64,000 nucleotides of DNA from assembly GCF_016862375.1 (NCBI RefSeq), contig NZ_BOMV01000018.1, positions 39,947 to 103,946 of the forward strand, written 5' to 3'. Made by a program: the position numbers and the translations under genes. The DNA comes from Paractinoplanes rishiriensis (GTDB lineage: Bacteria > Actinomycetota > Actinomycetes > Mycobacteriales > Micromonosporaceae). The notes below the pieces were generated by a model. That model saw nothing but the letters and a program-made list of their open reading frames with translations, did no database searches and was not told where the DNA came from. The number at the start of each line of letters is the position of its first letter. The stretch's first letter is position 1. Positions 43,839 through 53,470 of this stretch are shown here, in pieces.

Positions 43839-44455
43839 CGGGCGAACGCCAGGCGGGCACCGAGGCCGAGCAGCGCGGCCCCGGTGACCGCGTGCACCGC
43901 ACGGCGCGCCGCCGGCCGGGCGAACAGCCGGCGCATGGCGGCGATCAGGTTGGCCACCGTGCAGAACCAGAGCAGCGTGATGCCCACCGCGATCGAGGCC
44001 AGCACCAGCGTGTCCACCGCCCGCGGGTGCTGCGGCAGGAACTGCGGCAGCAGCGCCACGAAGAAGACGGCCGCCTTCGGGTTGAGCAGGTTGCACCACA
44101 GCCCGTCCCGGAACGCCTGCCAGGCCGTGCCGTGCTCGCCGAGGGCCACCTCCGCGGTCTCGTCGCGGTGCCGGGCGGCGAGCAGCGCCCGCACGCCCAG
44201 GTAGGCGAGGTACCCGGCGCCCGCGTACCGGATGACCGTGAGCAGACCGGGGACCGCCGTCATCGCGGCCACCAGCCCCACCGCGGCGGCCAGCGCCCAC
44301 CCGAAGATGCCGGTGGCCACCCCGGCGGCCGCGGCCATGCCGGCCCGCCGGCCGGACACCGCGGCGCGGCGCACCACCACCGCGAAATCCGGGCCCGGCG
44401 AGAGCGCCCCGAGCAGCACGATCCCGGCCAGGCCCAGCATCTGCCCCGTTGTCAT
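43835..44455 (-). CDS. LysE/RhtB-family amino-acid or metabolite exporter
   Basis: 206 residues, about six membrane helices. The family motif LLGALSPGPDFAVVVRRA near the N-terminus and CNLLNPKAAVFFVALLPQFL near 125-145 are diagnostic. It exports amino acids or analogues by proton exchange. It is co-translated with the AAC(3)-like gene, and 50 bases separate it from the divergent AidB-like gene, so that short spacer holds both promoters. Confidence 0.92.
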   Translation of the reverse strand: MTTGQMLGLAGIVLLGALSPGPDFAVVVRRAAVSGRRAGMAAAAGVATGIFGWALAAAVGLVAAMTAVPGLLTVIRYAGAGYLAYLGVRALLAARHRDETAEVALGEHGTAWQAFRDGLWCNLLNPKAAVFFVALLPQFLPQHPRAVDTLVLASIAVGITLLWFCTVANLIAAMRRLFARPAARRAVHAVTGAALLGLGARLAFAR

Positions 44456-44505
44456 CGCTTGACACTAGTTGGCGACCATAAGTTACCGCGCGGTAAATTC
44501 TCCGG

Positions 44506-46113
44506 ATGAGCAGTACGCACGAGGTCCTCAACCAGGCTCCGCCGCTGGTCGACCACGACGTGGCGGCCGATGCCGCGCTGCTGGCCGGCGCCGTCCGGGA
44601 GGGCGCCGGGTGGGCGGTGGGCGATCTGCACCGGCTCGGCAAGCTGGCCGGCACCGCCGAGCCGCAGCGCTGGGCCGACGAGGCCAACCGGTTCGAGCCG
44701 CGGCTGGTCACCCACGACCGGTACGGGCATCGGATCGACGAGGTGGAGTTCCACCCGTCCTGGCACCGGCTCATGACGGTGGCGGTGAGCGAGGGGCTGG
44801 CCGGGGCGGCGTGGGCCGGCGACCGGCCGGGCGCGCACGTGGCCCGGGCGGCCGGGCTCTACGTCTGGTCGCAGGTCGAAGCCGGTCACTCCTGCCCGAT
44901 CTCGATGACGTACGCCGTGATCCCGGCCCTGCGCCACCATCCCGGCCTGTCCGCCGCGTACGAGCCGTTGCTCACCAGCCGGGAGTACGACCCGGGGCTG
45001 CGCACCCCGGCCACCAAGCGCGGTCTGCTCGCCGGCATGGGCATGACCGAGAAGCAGGGCGGCTCGGACGTCCGCGCCAACACCACCACGGCGACGGACG
45101 CCGGCGACGGCACCTGGCGGTTGCGCGGGCACAAGTGGTTCACCAGCGCGCCCATGTGTGACCTGTTCCTGGTGCTCGCCCAGGCGCCCGCGGGGCTGTC
45201 GTGCTTCCTGGTGCCACGAGTGCTGCCGGACGGCACCCGCAACCCGTTCCGGATCCAGCGCCTCAAGGACAAGCTGGGCAACCGCAGCAACGCCAGCAGT
45301 GAGCCCGAGTTCGACGACACCGTGGGCTGGCTGGTCGGCGGCGAGGGGCAGGGCGTCCGCACGATCATGGAGATGGTCGCGATGACCCGGCTGGACTGTG
45401 TGACCGGGTCGGCGTCCGGCATGCGGGCCGCCCTCGTCCAGGCCGTCCACCACTGCCGGCACCGCCGCGCGTTCGGCCGCCTGCTGGCCGACCAGCCGGC
45501 CATGCGCAACGTGCTCGCCGATCTGGCCCTGGAGTCCGAGGCGGCCACGGTGCTGGCGCTGCGGCTGGCCGGCGCGGCCGACCGGGGCGAGACAGCGTTC
45601 GCCCGGCTGGCCGTGGCGGCCGGCAAGTTCTGGGTGTGCAAGCGGCAGCCGGTCGTGGTCGGCGAGGCGCTCGAGTGCCTCGGCGGCAACGGCTACGTCG
45701 AGGAGTCCGGCCTGCCCCGGCTGTACCGGGACGCGCCGCTCAACTCGATCTGGGAGGGCGCCGGCAACGTGCAGGCCCTGGACGTGCTGCGTACCCTGAG
45801 CCGCGAGCCGGACAGCCTGGACGCGCTGCTGGCCGAGGCGGCCGCGGCGGCCGGCGCCGACCACCGGCTGGACACCGCGGTGGCCGGGCTCAAGGCCCAG
45901 CTCACCGCGACCGCCGACCCCGGGCAGGCCCGCCGGGTGGTGGAGCGGATGGCGCTGGTGGTGCAGGGCGCGCTGCTGGTGCGGCACGCGCCGCCCGAGG
46001 TGGCCGACGCGTTCTGCGCCAGCCGGCTGGCCGGCGACCACGGGCACACCTTCGGCACGCTCCCGGCCGGGGCCGACACCGCGGCGATCGTGGAGCGGGC
46101 CGCACCCGGTTAG
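44506..46113 (+). CDS. aidB: AidB-like acyl-CoA dehydrogenase family protein
   Basis: 535 residues, the size of E. coli AidB (541). The N-terminal NQAPPLVDHDVAADAAL, GMGMTEKQGGSDVRANTT (FAD/acyl-CoA loop), HKWFTSAPMCDLFLVLAQA and CLGGNGYVEESGLPRLYRDA are conserved in the AidB branch. AidB is a flavoprotein of the adaptive response to DNA alkylation and binds DNA through its C-terminal region. No ada or alk gene is nearby. A GC-poor tract just upstream (44470-44495) probably holds the promoter. Confidence 0.88.
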   Translation: MSSTHEVLNQAPPLVDHDVAADAALLAGAVREGAGWAVGDLHRLGKLAGTAEPQRWADEANRFEPRLVTHDRYGHRIDEVEFHPSWHRLMTVAVSEGLAGAAWAGDRPGAHVARAAGLYVWSQVEAGHSCPISMTYAVIPALRHHPGLSAAYEPLLTSREYDPGLRTPATKRGLLAGMGMTEKQGGSDVRANTTTATDAGDGTWRLRGHKWFTSAPMCDLFLVLAQAPAGLSCFLVPRVLPDGTRNPFRIQRLKDKLGNRSNASSEPEFDDTVGWLVGGEGQGVRTIMEMVAMTRLDCVTGSASGMRAALVQAVHHCRHRRAFGRLLADQPAMRNVLADLALESEAATVLALRLAGAADRGETAFARLAVAAGKFWVCKRQPVVVGEALECLGGNGYVEESGLPRLYRDAPLNSIWEGAGNVQALDVLRTLSREPDSLDALLAEAAAAAGADHRLDTAVAGLKAQLTATADPGQARRVVERMALVVQGALLVRHAPPEVADAFCASRLAGDHGHTFGTLPAGADTAAIVERAAPG

Positions 46114-46161
46114 CAACGAAGCGTTCCTCAGGCCGCCCCCACCGCGGACGATTCGCTGGAC

Positions 46162-48384
46162 GTGCGGGCGTGGCTGTGGTGGATGACGGTGGGGACGCTG
46201 GTGAGCGTCGCCTACCTGTGCGTCCCCTCGGAGACCGTCGCCTCCACCGTGGTCTACAACGGCCTGGGCCTGGCCTCGTTCGTGGTCATCCTGCTCGCGG
46301 TCCGGCACAACCGGCCGGCGAACCCGCGCGCCTGGTACCTCTTCGCGGCCGGTGTGCTCACGTATGTGGCCGCCGACGTGGTCTACGAGGTGGCCGGCCT
46401 GGTCCTCGGTCATCACCCGTACCCGTATTGGGACGACGCGCTCTACTTCGCGGCGTACCCCCTGCTCTTTGTGGGTTTGCTCCGAGCCGCACGCGGCACC
46501 AAGCCCGCCCGCAGCGACCTGGCCGGCGTCATCGACGCCGCGGTGATCGCGGTCGCGGTCGGGCTGGTCTACTGGGTCTTCGTGATCGAGCCGACGCTCG
46601 GCGACGCGGGCACCCCGATGTTCGAGCGCCTGGTCACGATCGGCTACCCGACCTGTGACGTGCTGATGTGCGCGGTGGTCACCCGGATGCTGACGCGCGG
46701 CAACGCCGGGAACCCCGGCATGCTGCTGCTGATCGCCGGCACCGGCCTCAACCTGGTGTGCGACATCGTCTGGAGTCTCAGCATGTCGTTCAACAGCTAC
46801 GGCGGCGGCGTCATCAACGCCCTGTTCCTGATGGTGTACGTGTGCTGGACCGGTGCGTCATTGCACCCGGCGATGCGGTCCGGCGGGATCCGCGAGCGCG
46901 CGGACGGCAGCGGGATATTCGGCCGGGGCCGGCTGGCGATGCTGGCGGCGAGCACGCTGCTGGTGCCCGGCGTGCTGATCGTCCAGGGCGTCCGCGACGA
47001 CGACATCAACTGGGCCGCCATCGGTATCGGCGCGATCGCGCTGTTCCTGCTGGTCCTGGCCCGACTGGCCGGCTTCGTCGGCCGGGTGCAGGAACAGGCC
47101 GGACGGCTCGAGAACCTGGCCATGCGCGACGACCTGACCGGGTTGCCGAACCGGCGCCGGTTCGAGGAGCGGCTCGCCGCGGCGGTGGCGACCGGCTCGC
47201 CGCAGGTCTGCCTGCTCGACCTCAACGGCTTCAAGCTGGTCAACGACCGGCTCGGGCACACTCTCGGCGACCGGCTGCTGGTCGCGGTGGCCGAGCGCCT
47301 GTCCGCCGCCATGCGCGACGTCGACGTGGTGGCCCGGATGGGCGGCGACGAGTTCGCCGTGCTGGTGCCGGACGCCGCGCCGGCCGAGGGCGACGCGATC
47401 GTGAACCGGCTGGCCGCGGCGCTGCGCGAGCCGGTCGAGGTGGGCGGCCACGAGCTGCTGGTGGCCGCGAGCATCGGCATCGCGGACGCCACCGGCACCG
47501 GCGACCCGGTCGAGGTGCTGCGCCGCGCCGACGTGGCCATGTACGCGGCCAAGGCGAGCACCGGCCGGCACCACCGCCGCTACTCCCCCGAGCTCGACGA
47601 CCAGGCCGGCGAGGAGGCCCGGCTCGGCGTGGAGATGCGGATGGGCCTGGACACCGGACAGTTCCGGATGGTCTACCAGCCGATCGTCGGCCTGCCCACC
47701 GGGCGGATGCTGTACGTGGAGTCGCTGGTCCGCTGGCAGCACCCGGAGCGTGGCTTCGTGAGCCCGGCCGACTTCATCCCGGTCGCCGAGCAGAACGGCC
47801 TCATCGTCGAGCTCGGCGAGTGGATCCTGCGGACCGCGTGCGCCCAGTTCGTCGCGTGGACCGCCGAACATGGCGCGGACGCACCGTTGCGGATCAGCGT
47901 GAACGTGTCGGCCCGGCAGCTGGCCGAGCCCGGCTTCGCCGAGGTGGTCGCGGACGCGCTGGCCGCCACCGGTATGCCCCCCGAGGACCTGATCGTCGAG
48001 GTCACCGAGACCGCGGTGTTCGGCGGCGGGGTGGCGGTCCAGGCGGTCCAGGACATCAAGGCATTGGGCGTTCGCATCGCGCTCGACGACTTCGGCACCG
48101 GGCACTCGTCGCTGGGGCTGTTGCAGACCGTGCCGGTGGACGTGCTCAAGGTGGACAAGTCGTTCGTCGACAACGTGACCATGGCGGGCCGGCATGCGGT
48201 CATCGCCACGGCGCTCATCCAGGTCAGCAACGGGCTGGGCCTGACCGCGGTGGCGGAGGGCGTGGAGACCGCGGAGCAGGCGGCCGAACTGCACCGGCTC
48301 GGCTACCAGCTGGCGCAGGGCTACCACTTCGGCAGGCCGGTGGCCGAGCCCGACTTCCGAGGGGCGGCGCTGACCGCACGGTAG
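46162..48384 (+). CDS. Membrane GGDEF-EAL cyclic-di-GMP enzyme
   Basis: 740 residues from GTG at 46162. About nine membrane helices fill residues 1-300. GGDEF follows with active-site MGGDEFAVL near 393-401 and DDLTGLPNRRRFEE, then an EAL domain. The EAL motif reads ESL (YVESLVRWQHP) but keeps the metal-binding Glu. NVS, EVTETAVF, DDFGTGHSSL, VDVLKVDKSF and VAEGVETAEQ are intact, so both synthesis and breakdown of c-di-GMP are possible. In actinomycetes c-di-GMP controls development. The gene stands before an exporter pair and may share its transcript (11-base gap). Confidence 0.92.
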   Translation: MRAWLWWMTVGTLVSVAYLCVPSETVASTVVYNGLGLASFVVILLAVRHNRPANPRAWYLFAAGVLTYVAADVVYEVAGLVLGHHPYPYWDDALYFAAYPLLFVGLLRAARGTKPARSDLAGVIDAAVIAVAVGLVYWVFVIEPTLGDAGTPMFERLVTIGYPTCDVLMCAVVTRMLTRGNAGNPGMLLLIAGTGLNLVCDIVWSLSMSFNSYGGGVINALFLMVYVCWTGASLHPAMRSGGIRERADGSGIFGRGRLAMLAASTLLVPGVLIVQGVRDDDINWAAIGIGAIALFLLVLARLAGFVGRVQEQAGRLENLAMRDDLTGLPNRRRFEERLAAAVATGSPQVCLLDLNGFKLVNDRLGHTLGDRLLVAVAERLSAAMRDVDVVARMGGDEFAVLVPDAAPAEGDAIVNRLAAALREPVEVGGHELLVAASIGIADATGTGDPVEVLRRADVAMYAAKASTGRHHRRYSPELDDQAGEEARLGVEMRMGLDTGQFRMVYQPIVGLPTGRMLYVESLVRWQHPERGFVSPADFIPVAEQNGLIVELGEWILRTACAQFVAWTAEHGADAPLRISVNVSARQLAEPGFAEVVADALAATGMPPEDLIVEVTETAVFGGGVAVQAVQDIKALGVRIALDDFGTGHSSLGLLQTVPVDVLKVDKSFVDNVTMAGRHAVIATALIQVSNGLGLTAVAEGVETAEQAAELHRLGYQLAQGYHFGRPVAEPDFRGAALTAR

Positions 48385-48395
48385 GGTCTGCGGCC

Positions 48396-49679
48396 GTGGC
48401 ACTCGGCTCCGACTTCCGGCGGCTCTGGGCCGCGTACGCGATCAGTGAGGCCGGCACCGGCCTGGCCTTCGGCGCGATCCCGCTGGTCGCGGTGCTGGTG
48501 CTGCGGGTACCCGAGTTCCAGGTCTCGTTGCTGGCGGCGCTCGGCGGCCTGGCCGCGGCCGCGCTGGCCCTGCCGGCCGGCCCGTGGATCGAGTTCCGCC
48601 GCAAGCGCCCGGTGCTGATCGGCGCCGATCTCCTGCGGGCGGCGGCGCTGCTCAGCGTTCCGATCGCGGCGGCCACCGGGATGTTGAGCTATGCCCAGCT
48701 GTGCGTGGTCGCGGTCGGCCAGGCGATCGGCGGCATCCTGTTCGCCAGTGCCGGCGGCGCCCACCTCAAGGCGCTGGTGTCGCCGGCCGACCGGGCCACC
48801 GCGACCGGCCGGTTCGAGGCGACGTTCTGGACCGCGTACAGCGTCGGCCCGCCGCTCGGCGGCGCGCTCACGTCCTGGCTGGGCGTGTGGTGGACGATCG
48901 CGGCCGACGCGACGACCTTCGTACTGTCCGCGCTCGGCGTCCGCAGCATCCGGCGCCCCGAGCCACCGCCGCCGGCCCGGGCCGCGGAATCCCGGCGGCT
49001 GGCCGACATCGCGGCAGGCTGGCGGTACATCGCGGCGCACCCCGGCCTGCGCGCGCTGTTCGTCAACTCGCAGATCTTCGGCGCCGCGATGATGGCCGCG
49101 TCGCCGCTGCTCACCGTCCTGATGCTGGGCGAACTGGGCTTTCCGGCGTGGCAGTACGGCCTGGCCTGGGGGCTGCCCTGCCTGGGCGGCGTGCTGGGCG
49201 CGCTGGCCCTGGCCCCGCTCAACCGCCGCTTCGGCGAGCGCCGGGTGCTGCTGGCCGCCGGCGTCGGGCGGGCGCTGTGGCTGCCGCTGCTCGCGGTGAT
49301 GCCGGCCGGCGTTCCGGGCCTGCTGCTGGTGATCGCGGTCGAGTTCCTGGCCCTGTTCGGCTCCGGCGTGTTCAATCCCGCGTTCGCCACCTACCGGATG
49401 ACCGCCACCGAGGACGGCGTGCTGGCCCGGGTGATCGCCTGCTGGCAGATCAGCTCCCGCACCTGCCAGCCGGTCGGCATCGCCCTGGGCGGCGCGCTGG
49501 CCGCCCTGACGAGCGTGCGCCTGGCGCTGCTGGTCTGCGGCCTGATCGTGCTGGCCAGCGCGCTGTTCCTGCCGTGGCGCCGCACCCAGGCGCCAGCCGC
49601 AACCACCACCTCCGGAGGACCGCCGTGTTCCGCCTCCTCGCCGGCACCGTCGACCCGTTCCAGGACGGCGACGAGCTGA
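48396..49679 (+). CDS. MFS exporter (EntS-like)
   Basis: 427 residues from GTG at 48396, 11 bases after the GGDEF-EAL gene. Twelve membrane helices are expected; LWAAYAISEAGTGLAFGAIP at the start and the central LADIAAGWRYIAAHPGLRAL are typical of the MFS_3/TMR branch of drug and siderophore exporters. The last 18 residues overlap the ABC exporter start (49625), whose strong SD (GGAGG) lies inside this gene. Export of a small molecule together with the ABC protein is likely; substrate is unknown. Confidence 0.9.
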   Translation: MALGSDFRRLWAAYAISEAGTGLAFGAIPLVAVLVLRVPEFQVSLLAALGGLAAAALALPAGPWIEFRRKRPVLIGADLLRAAALLSVPIAAATGMLSYAQLCVVAVGQAIGGILFASAGGAHLKALVSPADRATATGRFEATFWTAYSVGPPLGGALTSWLGVWWTIAADATTFVLSALGVRSIRRPEPPPPARAAESRRLADIAAGWRYIAAHPGLRALFVNSQIFGAAMMAASPLLTVLMLGELGFPAWQYGLAWGLPCLGGVLGALALAPLNRRFGERRVLLAAGVGRALWLPLLAVMPAGVPGLLLVIAVEFLALFGSGVFNPAFATYRMTATEDGVLARVIACWQISSRTCQPVGIALGGALAALTSVRLALLVCGLIVLASALFLPWRRTQAPAATTTSGGPPCSASSPAPSTRSRTATS

Positions 49680-51433
49680 CCGGCCCGCCCCGCACGGTCG
49701 GCGCCTACCTGCGTCGCGAGCTGCACCCGTTCCGGTGGGTGGTGGCGGCGAGTCTCACGCTCGCTGCGATCGCCGCCGGCCTCGAGGTTTGGCTGATCTG
49801 GTACGCGGGACGCCTGGTCGACATCCTCGGCGCCGCCACGCCGTCGACGTTCTGGGCCGCGCACCGGTGGGAACTGCTCGGCGCCGCGGCCCTGGTGCTG
49901 ATCGCCCGGCCGGTCGCGCACCTGCTGCGCGAGGCGCTCGACGACCTCGCGCTGCGGCCGAACTCGCTGACCATGGCGACCTGGCGCGCGCACCGGCACG
50001 TGTCCCGGCAGCCGGTCGGCTGGTTCCGCCGCGAGCTGACCGGCCGGGTCGCGACCTGGGTCCGCGAGGGCGGCTCGGCGGCGACGAACTGCCTCTACAA
50101 CACCGTGCACGCGCTCGCCTTCATCGTCGCGTACGTGCTCGGATCGGCCTGGCTGATGGCCGCCACCGACCCCCGCCTGCTGCTGCCGCTGGGGGTCTGG
50201 CTGGCCTGCTACGCGGGCCTGATGTGGTACGTGATCCCGCGCTACCGGACGGCGTCGGCCGCCCAGCAGGAGGCCGGGTCCGACCTGACCGGCCTGCTGG
50301 TCGACGCGTACGCCAACGTGGACACCCTGGCGCTGCTGGCCGACCGCGCCGGCGAGACGAGCACCGCCCGCCGGGTCTTCGCCGCCGCGCGCGACGCCCA
50401 CCTCCGCGTCCAGCGCCTCGAGGTCACCATGAACGCCGCGATGATGGCCCTGAGCGGCGTCCTGCTGGCCGGCCTGGTCGGCTTCGGCATCGTGCTGTGG
50501 CAGTCCGGCGCCGCCCCGCTCGGCCTGGTGGCGGCCGCGCTGGCGCTGAGCTTCCGGGTCACGTCCCTGGCCGAGTGGCTGATGGACGCGGTGTCGGCCC
50601 TGTTCGGCGCGGTCGGCACCCTCCGCCGCTCGCTGTCCACGATCGCCGAGCCGCTGACCGTGGCCGACCGTCCCGGTGCACCGGACCTGACGGTGACCGG
50701 CGGCGCGATCACCTTCACCGAGGTCAGCCACCACTACGGCGGCGCCGCCGGCGGCCTGGACCGGCTCACCCTGCGCATCGCCGCCGGCGAGCGGGTCGGC
50801 ATCGTGGGCCGCTCCGGCGCCGGCAAGTCCACCCTGGTCAACCTGCTGCTGCGCGGCTACGACCCGGAGGACGGCACGATCGAGATCGACGGCCAGGACA
50901 TCACCGCGGTCACCCAGGAAAGCCTGCACCGCCGGATCGCCATGGTCACCCAGGAGGCCACGCTGCTGCACCGCTCGGTCCGCGAAAACATCGGCCCCGG
51001 CAACGTGGAGCCCGCGGCCCGGGCCGCCGCGGCCGACGGCTTCATCGCCGGACTCCGCGACGCCGACGGCCGGACCGGCTACGAAGCCCGCGTCGGCGAG
51101 CGCGGCGTCCGCCTCTCCGGCGGCCAGCGCCAGCGGATAGCCCTGGCCCGCGCCCTGCACCGCGACGCACCCATCCTGATCCTGGACGAGGCCACGTCGG
51201 CGCTGGACTCCGAGGTGGAGGCGGTGATCCAGGAGTCCCTGGACCGGGTCATGGTGGGCCGCACCGTCCTGGCGATAGCCCACCGCCTGGCCACGATCGC
51301 CCGAATGGACCGCATCGTGGTGCTGGACCAGGGCCGGGTGGTAGCCGAGGGCACCCACCAGGAACTCCTCAACCAGCAGGGCCTCTACGCCACGCTGTGG
51401 GCCCACCAGTCCGGCGGCTTCCTCGGCGCCTAG
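49625..51433 (+). CDS. ABC exporter half-transporter (fused TMD-NBD)
   Basis: 602 residues from GTG at 49625 with GGAGG 6 bases upstream. Six membrane helices at ~40-320 are followed by an NBD with Walker A IVGRSGAGKSTLVNLLLRGY, Q-loop MVTQEATLLHRS, signature VRLSGGQRQRIALARAL, Walker B ILILDEATSALDSE and H-loop IAHRLATI. All catalytic motifs are intact. Probably works as a homodimer since no second half is nearby. Overlap with the MFS gene implies coupled expression. Confidence 0.95.
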   Translation: MFRLLAGTVDPFQDGDELTGPPRTVGAYLRRELHPFRWVVAASLTLAAIAAGLEVWLIWYAGRLVDILGAATPSTFWAAHRWELLGAAALVLIARPVAHLLREALDDLALRPNSLTMATWRAHRHVSRQPVGWFRRELTGRVATWVREGGSAATNCLYNTVHALAFIVAYVLGSAWLMAATDPRLLLPLGVWLACYAGLMWYVIPRYRTASAAQQEAGSDLTGLLVDAYANVDTLALLADRAGETSTARRVFAAARDAHLRVQRLEVTMNAAMMALSGVLLAGLVGFGIVLWQSGAAPLGLVAAALALSFRVTSLAEWLMDAVSALFGAVGTLRRSLSTIAEPLTVADRPGAPDLTVTGGAITFTEVSHHYGGAAGGLDRLTLRIAAGERVGIVGRSGAGKSTLVNLLLRGYDPEDGTIEIDGQDITAVTQESLHRRIAMVTQEATLLHRSVRENIGPGNVEPAARAAAADGFIAGLRDADGRTGYEARVGERGVRLSGGQRQRIALARALHRDAPILILDEATSALDSEVEAVIQESLDRVMVGRTVLAIAHRLATIARMDRIVVLDQGRVVAEGTHQELLNQQGLYATLWAHQSGGFLGA

Positions 51434-51500
51434 CCAGCTCGCGGCGGCATTGCCGCGACCCGGACAGTCGCCGCGATCGACAACATCGCGTAGCTGGCTA
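51431..51500. terminator. Long inverted repeat between convergent genes
   Basis: TAGCCAGCT (51431-51439) and AGCTGGCTA (51492-51500) are perfect complements, 52 bases apart. Each arm begins with the TAG stop of the flanking convergent gene. Smaller GC hairpins lie in the loop. It could act as a bidirectional terminator. Confidence 0.45.
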
Positions 51501-52442
51501 AGCCATGGTCACGACTACCTTGCCGCGGGCTCGGCCCTCGCCCACATATGCCATTGCGGCCGGCACCTCGGCGAGCGGGAAGGTGCGGTCGATGTGGATC
51601 TGCAGGTCGCCGGTTGTGCACAGGTCGGCCACCGGGGTGAAGTGGGCCGGGCCCTGTTTGACCGCGAGCACGCCCAGCGAGCGTCCGGTGGCGCGGCCGG
51701 CCAGCGCGCCCACGGTCAGCACGCGCAGCAGGGAGCGCACGGTGCCGCCGACGCAGCGGTACCGGCCGCCGGGTGCCAGCGCCCTGCGGTAGGCGAACAC
51801 GGAGCGGTGTGCGACCAGGTCAAGGACCAGATCATAGGGCCCGGTACGGGTGAAGTCCTGGCTCCGGTAATCGAGCACCCGGTCGGCGCCGACCGCGCGC
51901 ATGAAGTCGAGTTTGCTCGCGTTGTCGACACCGGTCACGTGCGCGCCGGTGCGCTTGGCCAACTGGATCGCGAAGGAGCCCGAGCCGCCGCCCGCACCGT
52001 TGATCAGGATCCGCCGGCCGCCGGTGATGCCCTGGTGGGCGATCACGCCGGCCTGCGGGATCGTGGCGGCCTGGGCGAAGGTCAGCGCCTCGGGCTTGGC
52101 CGCCAGCACCGTCGCGGGCGCGGTCGCGTACTCGGCGAAGCCGCCCTTGATCTGGAGGTTGTCGCCATAGACCGGGTCGCCGGGGCGGAAACCGGTGACG
52201 CCCGGGCCGACCGCCTCGACGACGCCGGCGATGTCCGATCCGAGCACCCGGGCGGCCGGCCGGCGGAGCCCGCCGATCCGGGCATACAGCGGCGAGCCGG
52301 TCAGGCACTCCCAGTCACTCAGGTTGATCGAGGTGGCCGCGATCCGGACCAGCACCTGCCCGGGGCCGGGGGCGGGCCGGGGGACGTCCTCGATCCGCAG
52401 CACGTCCGGTGGCCCGTACCGGTCGTAGACGACTGCTCGCAC
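51498..52442 (-). CDS. Medium-chain dehydrogenase, quinone-oxidoreductase type
   Basis: 314 residues. The N-terminal YDRYGPPDVLRIEDVPRPAP, SDIAGVVEAVG and FRPGDPVYG, then the nucleotide-binding INGAGGGSGSFAIQLAKRTG, identify the zinc-independent quinone-reductase branch of the MDR family. NADPH is the likely cofactor. The substrate is unknown; members reduce quinones or enones and often act in oxidative stress. The gene ends on a TAG that lies in the inverted repeat shared with the ABC gene. Confidence 0.92.
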   Translation of the reverse strand: MRAVVYDRYGPPDVLRIEDVPRPAPGPGQVLVRIAATSINLSDWECLTGSPLYARIGGLRRPAARVLGSDIAGVVEAVGPGVTGFRPGDPVYGDNLQIKGGFAEYATAPATVLAAKPEALTFAQAATIPQAGVIAHQGITGGRRILINGAGGGSGSFAIQLAKRTGAHVTGVDNASKLDFMRAVGADRVLDYRSQDFTRTGPYDLVLDLVAHRSVFAYRRALAPGGRYRCVGGTVRSLLRVLTVGALAGRATGRSLGVLAVKQGPAHFTPVADLCTTGDLQIHIDRTFPLAEVPAAMAYVGEGRARGKVVVTMA

Positions 52443-52522
52443 GGCAGCCAGGGTAACGGTGCGCCGCCTCTTTGGAGTGGGTGACCGTGACGGGTGCCTG
52501 GTGATCCTGATGTCGTTGTCGG

Positions 52523-53371
52523 GTGACCAGCATCGCGGTGTCCCTGAGCGCCGGGGTCGCCGCGGTGATGTGGGGAGCGTCGGACTTCATCGCGGGCATC
52601 CTGGCCCGGCGGCTGCCGGCGACGGCCGTGCTGATCTGGTCGAAGGTCTTCGGCATGGCTCCGGCGGCCCTGGTGCTGGTGGCCTGCGGCGTGCCGTCGA
52701 TGAGCGGGGGGCGCCTGGCGCTCGCGGCCGCCGCCGGCCTCGTCGGGCTGCCCGCGATGGGCCTGCTCTACCGCGCCATGCGGGACGGCTCGCTGACGGT
52801 CGTGGCGCCGGTCGCCGCGGCCGCCGCGCTGGTACCGGTCGGCTGGGGCCTGATCCAGGGCGAGCGGTTCGGGCCGGCCGGCGCGATCGGGGTCGCGGTG
52901 GCGCTGATCGGTGTCACGCTGGCCAGCTGGCCGGTCGGCGGGGGCGAGCACCGGCGGGCCCGGCCGGCGACGATGCTGTGCGCCCTCGGCGCGGCGCTCG
53001 GGCTCGGCGTCTACTTCGTGCTCCTGCACGAGGCGAGTCACACCGACCCGTACCAGGTAGCCGCGGTGGTGCGGCTCTTCGGCGGCGCCGGGGCGATGCT
53101 CCTCGCGGGTGGGCTCCGGCCGCGCCCGCTTCCCGCCACGGTCGGCCCGGCGCTCGCGATGTGCGGGGTCGGGGCCCTCGACGCCGCCGGGGACGGCGCC
53201 TTCGTGTTCGCCGCCCACGACGGACCGCTCGGGCCGGCGGCGCTGCTGGCCTCCATGTACCCGGCGGTCACCGTGCTGCTGAACCAGTCGGTGCTGCGCG
53301 AGCGGATGCACGCCGTGCACCTGTGCGGCGTGCTGGCGACCCTGCTCGCCGTGGCCTGTCTCGCGGGTTGA
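52523..53371 (+). CDS. EamA-family (DMT) transporter
   Basis: 282 residues, ten expected membrane helices in two EamA repeats (GVAAVMWGASDFIAGILARR at the start; ALGAALGLGVYFVLLHEASH opening the second). Drug/metabolite transporters of this type export amino acids or other small metabolites. GTG start at 52523. It is divergent from the quinone-reductase-like gene; only 80 bases separate them. Confidence 0.9.
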   Translation: MTSIAVSLSAGVAAVMWGASDFIAGILARRLPATAVLIWSKVFGMAPAALVLVACGVPSMSGGRLALAAAAGLVGLPAMGLLYRAMRDGSLTVVAPVAAAAALVPVGWGLIQGERFGPAGAIGVAVALIGVTLASWPVGGGEHRRARPATMLCALGAALGLGVYFVLLHEASHTDPYQVAAVVRLFGGAGAMLLAGGLRPRPLPATVGPALAMCGVGALDAAGDGAFVFAAHDGPLGPAALLASMYPAVTVLLNQSVLRERMHAVHLCGVLATLLAVACLAG

Positions 53372-53382
53372 GGGAAGGTCCG

Positions 53383-53398
53383 TTGTTAACGATAACAA
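53383..53398. promoter_or_regulatory. LacI-family-type operator palindrome upstream of the GH43 gene
   Basis: TTGTTAACGATAACAA, with perfect 6-base arms around ACGA. Its shape and AT-rich centre are those of LacI/GalR operators in sugar-responsive actinomycete genes. It lies 12 bases after the EamA stop and about 300 bases before the GH43 start. Confidence 0.7.
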
Positions 53399-53470
53399 TC
53401 TTGAAGCGCTGACGACCTGCTCCGCCCCGTTTTCGGGAGCTTGCAACCGCGCTGACACGCGCCCGAAACC

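Noticed and set aside
46668..48390. Alternative frame leading into the MFS gene
   Set aside because: It overlaps the GGDEF-EAL gene in another frame; MFS homology starts only at 48396.
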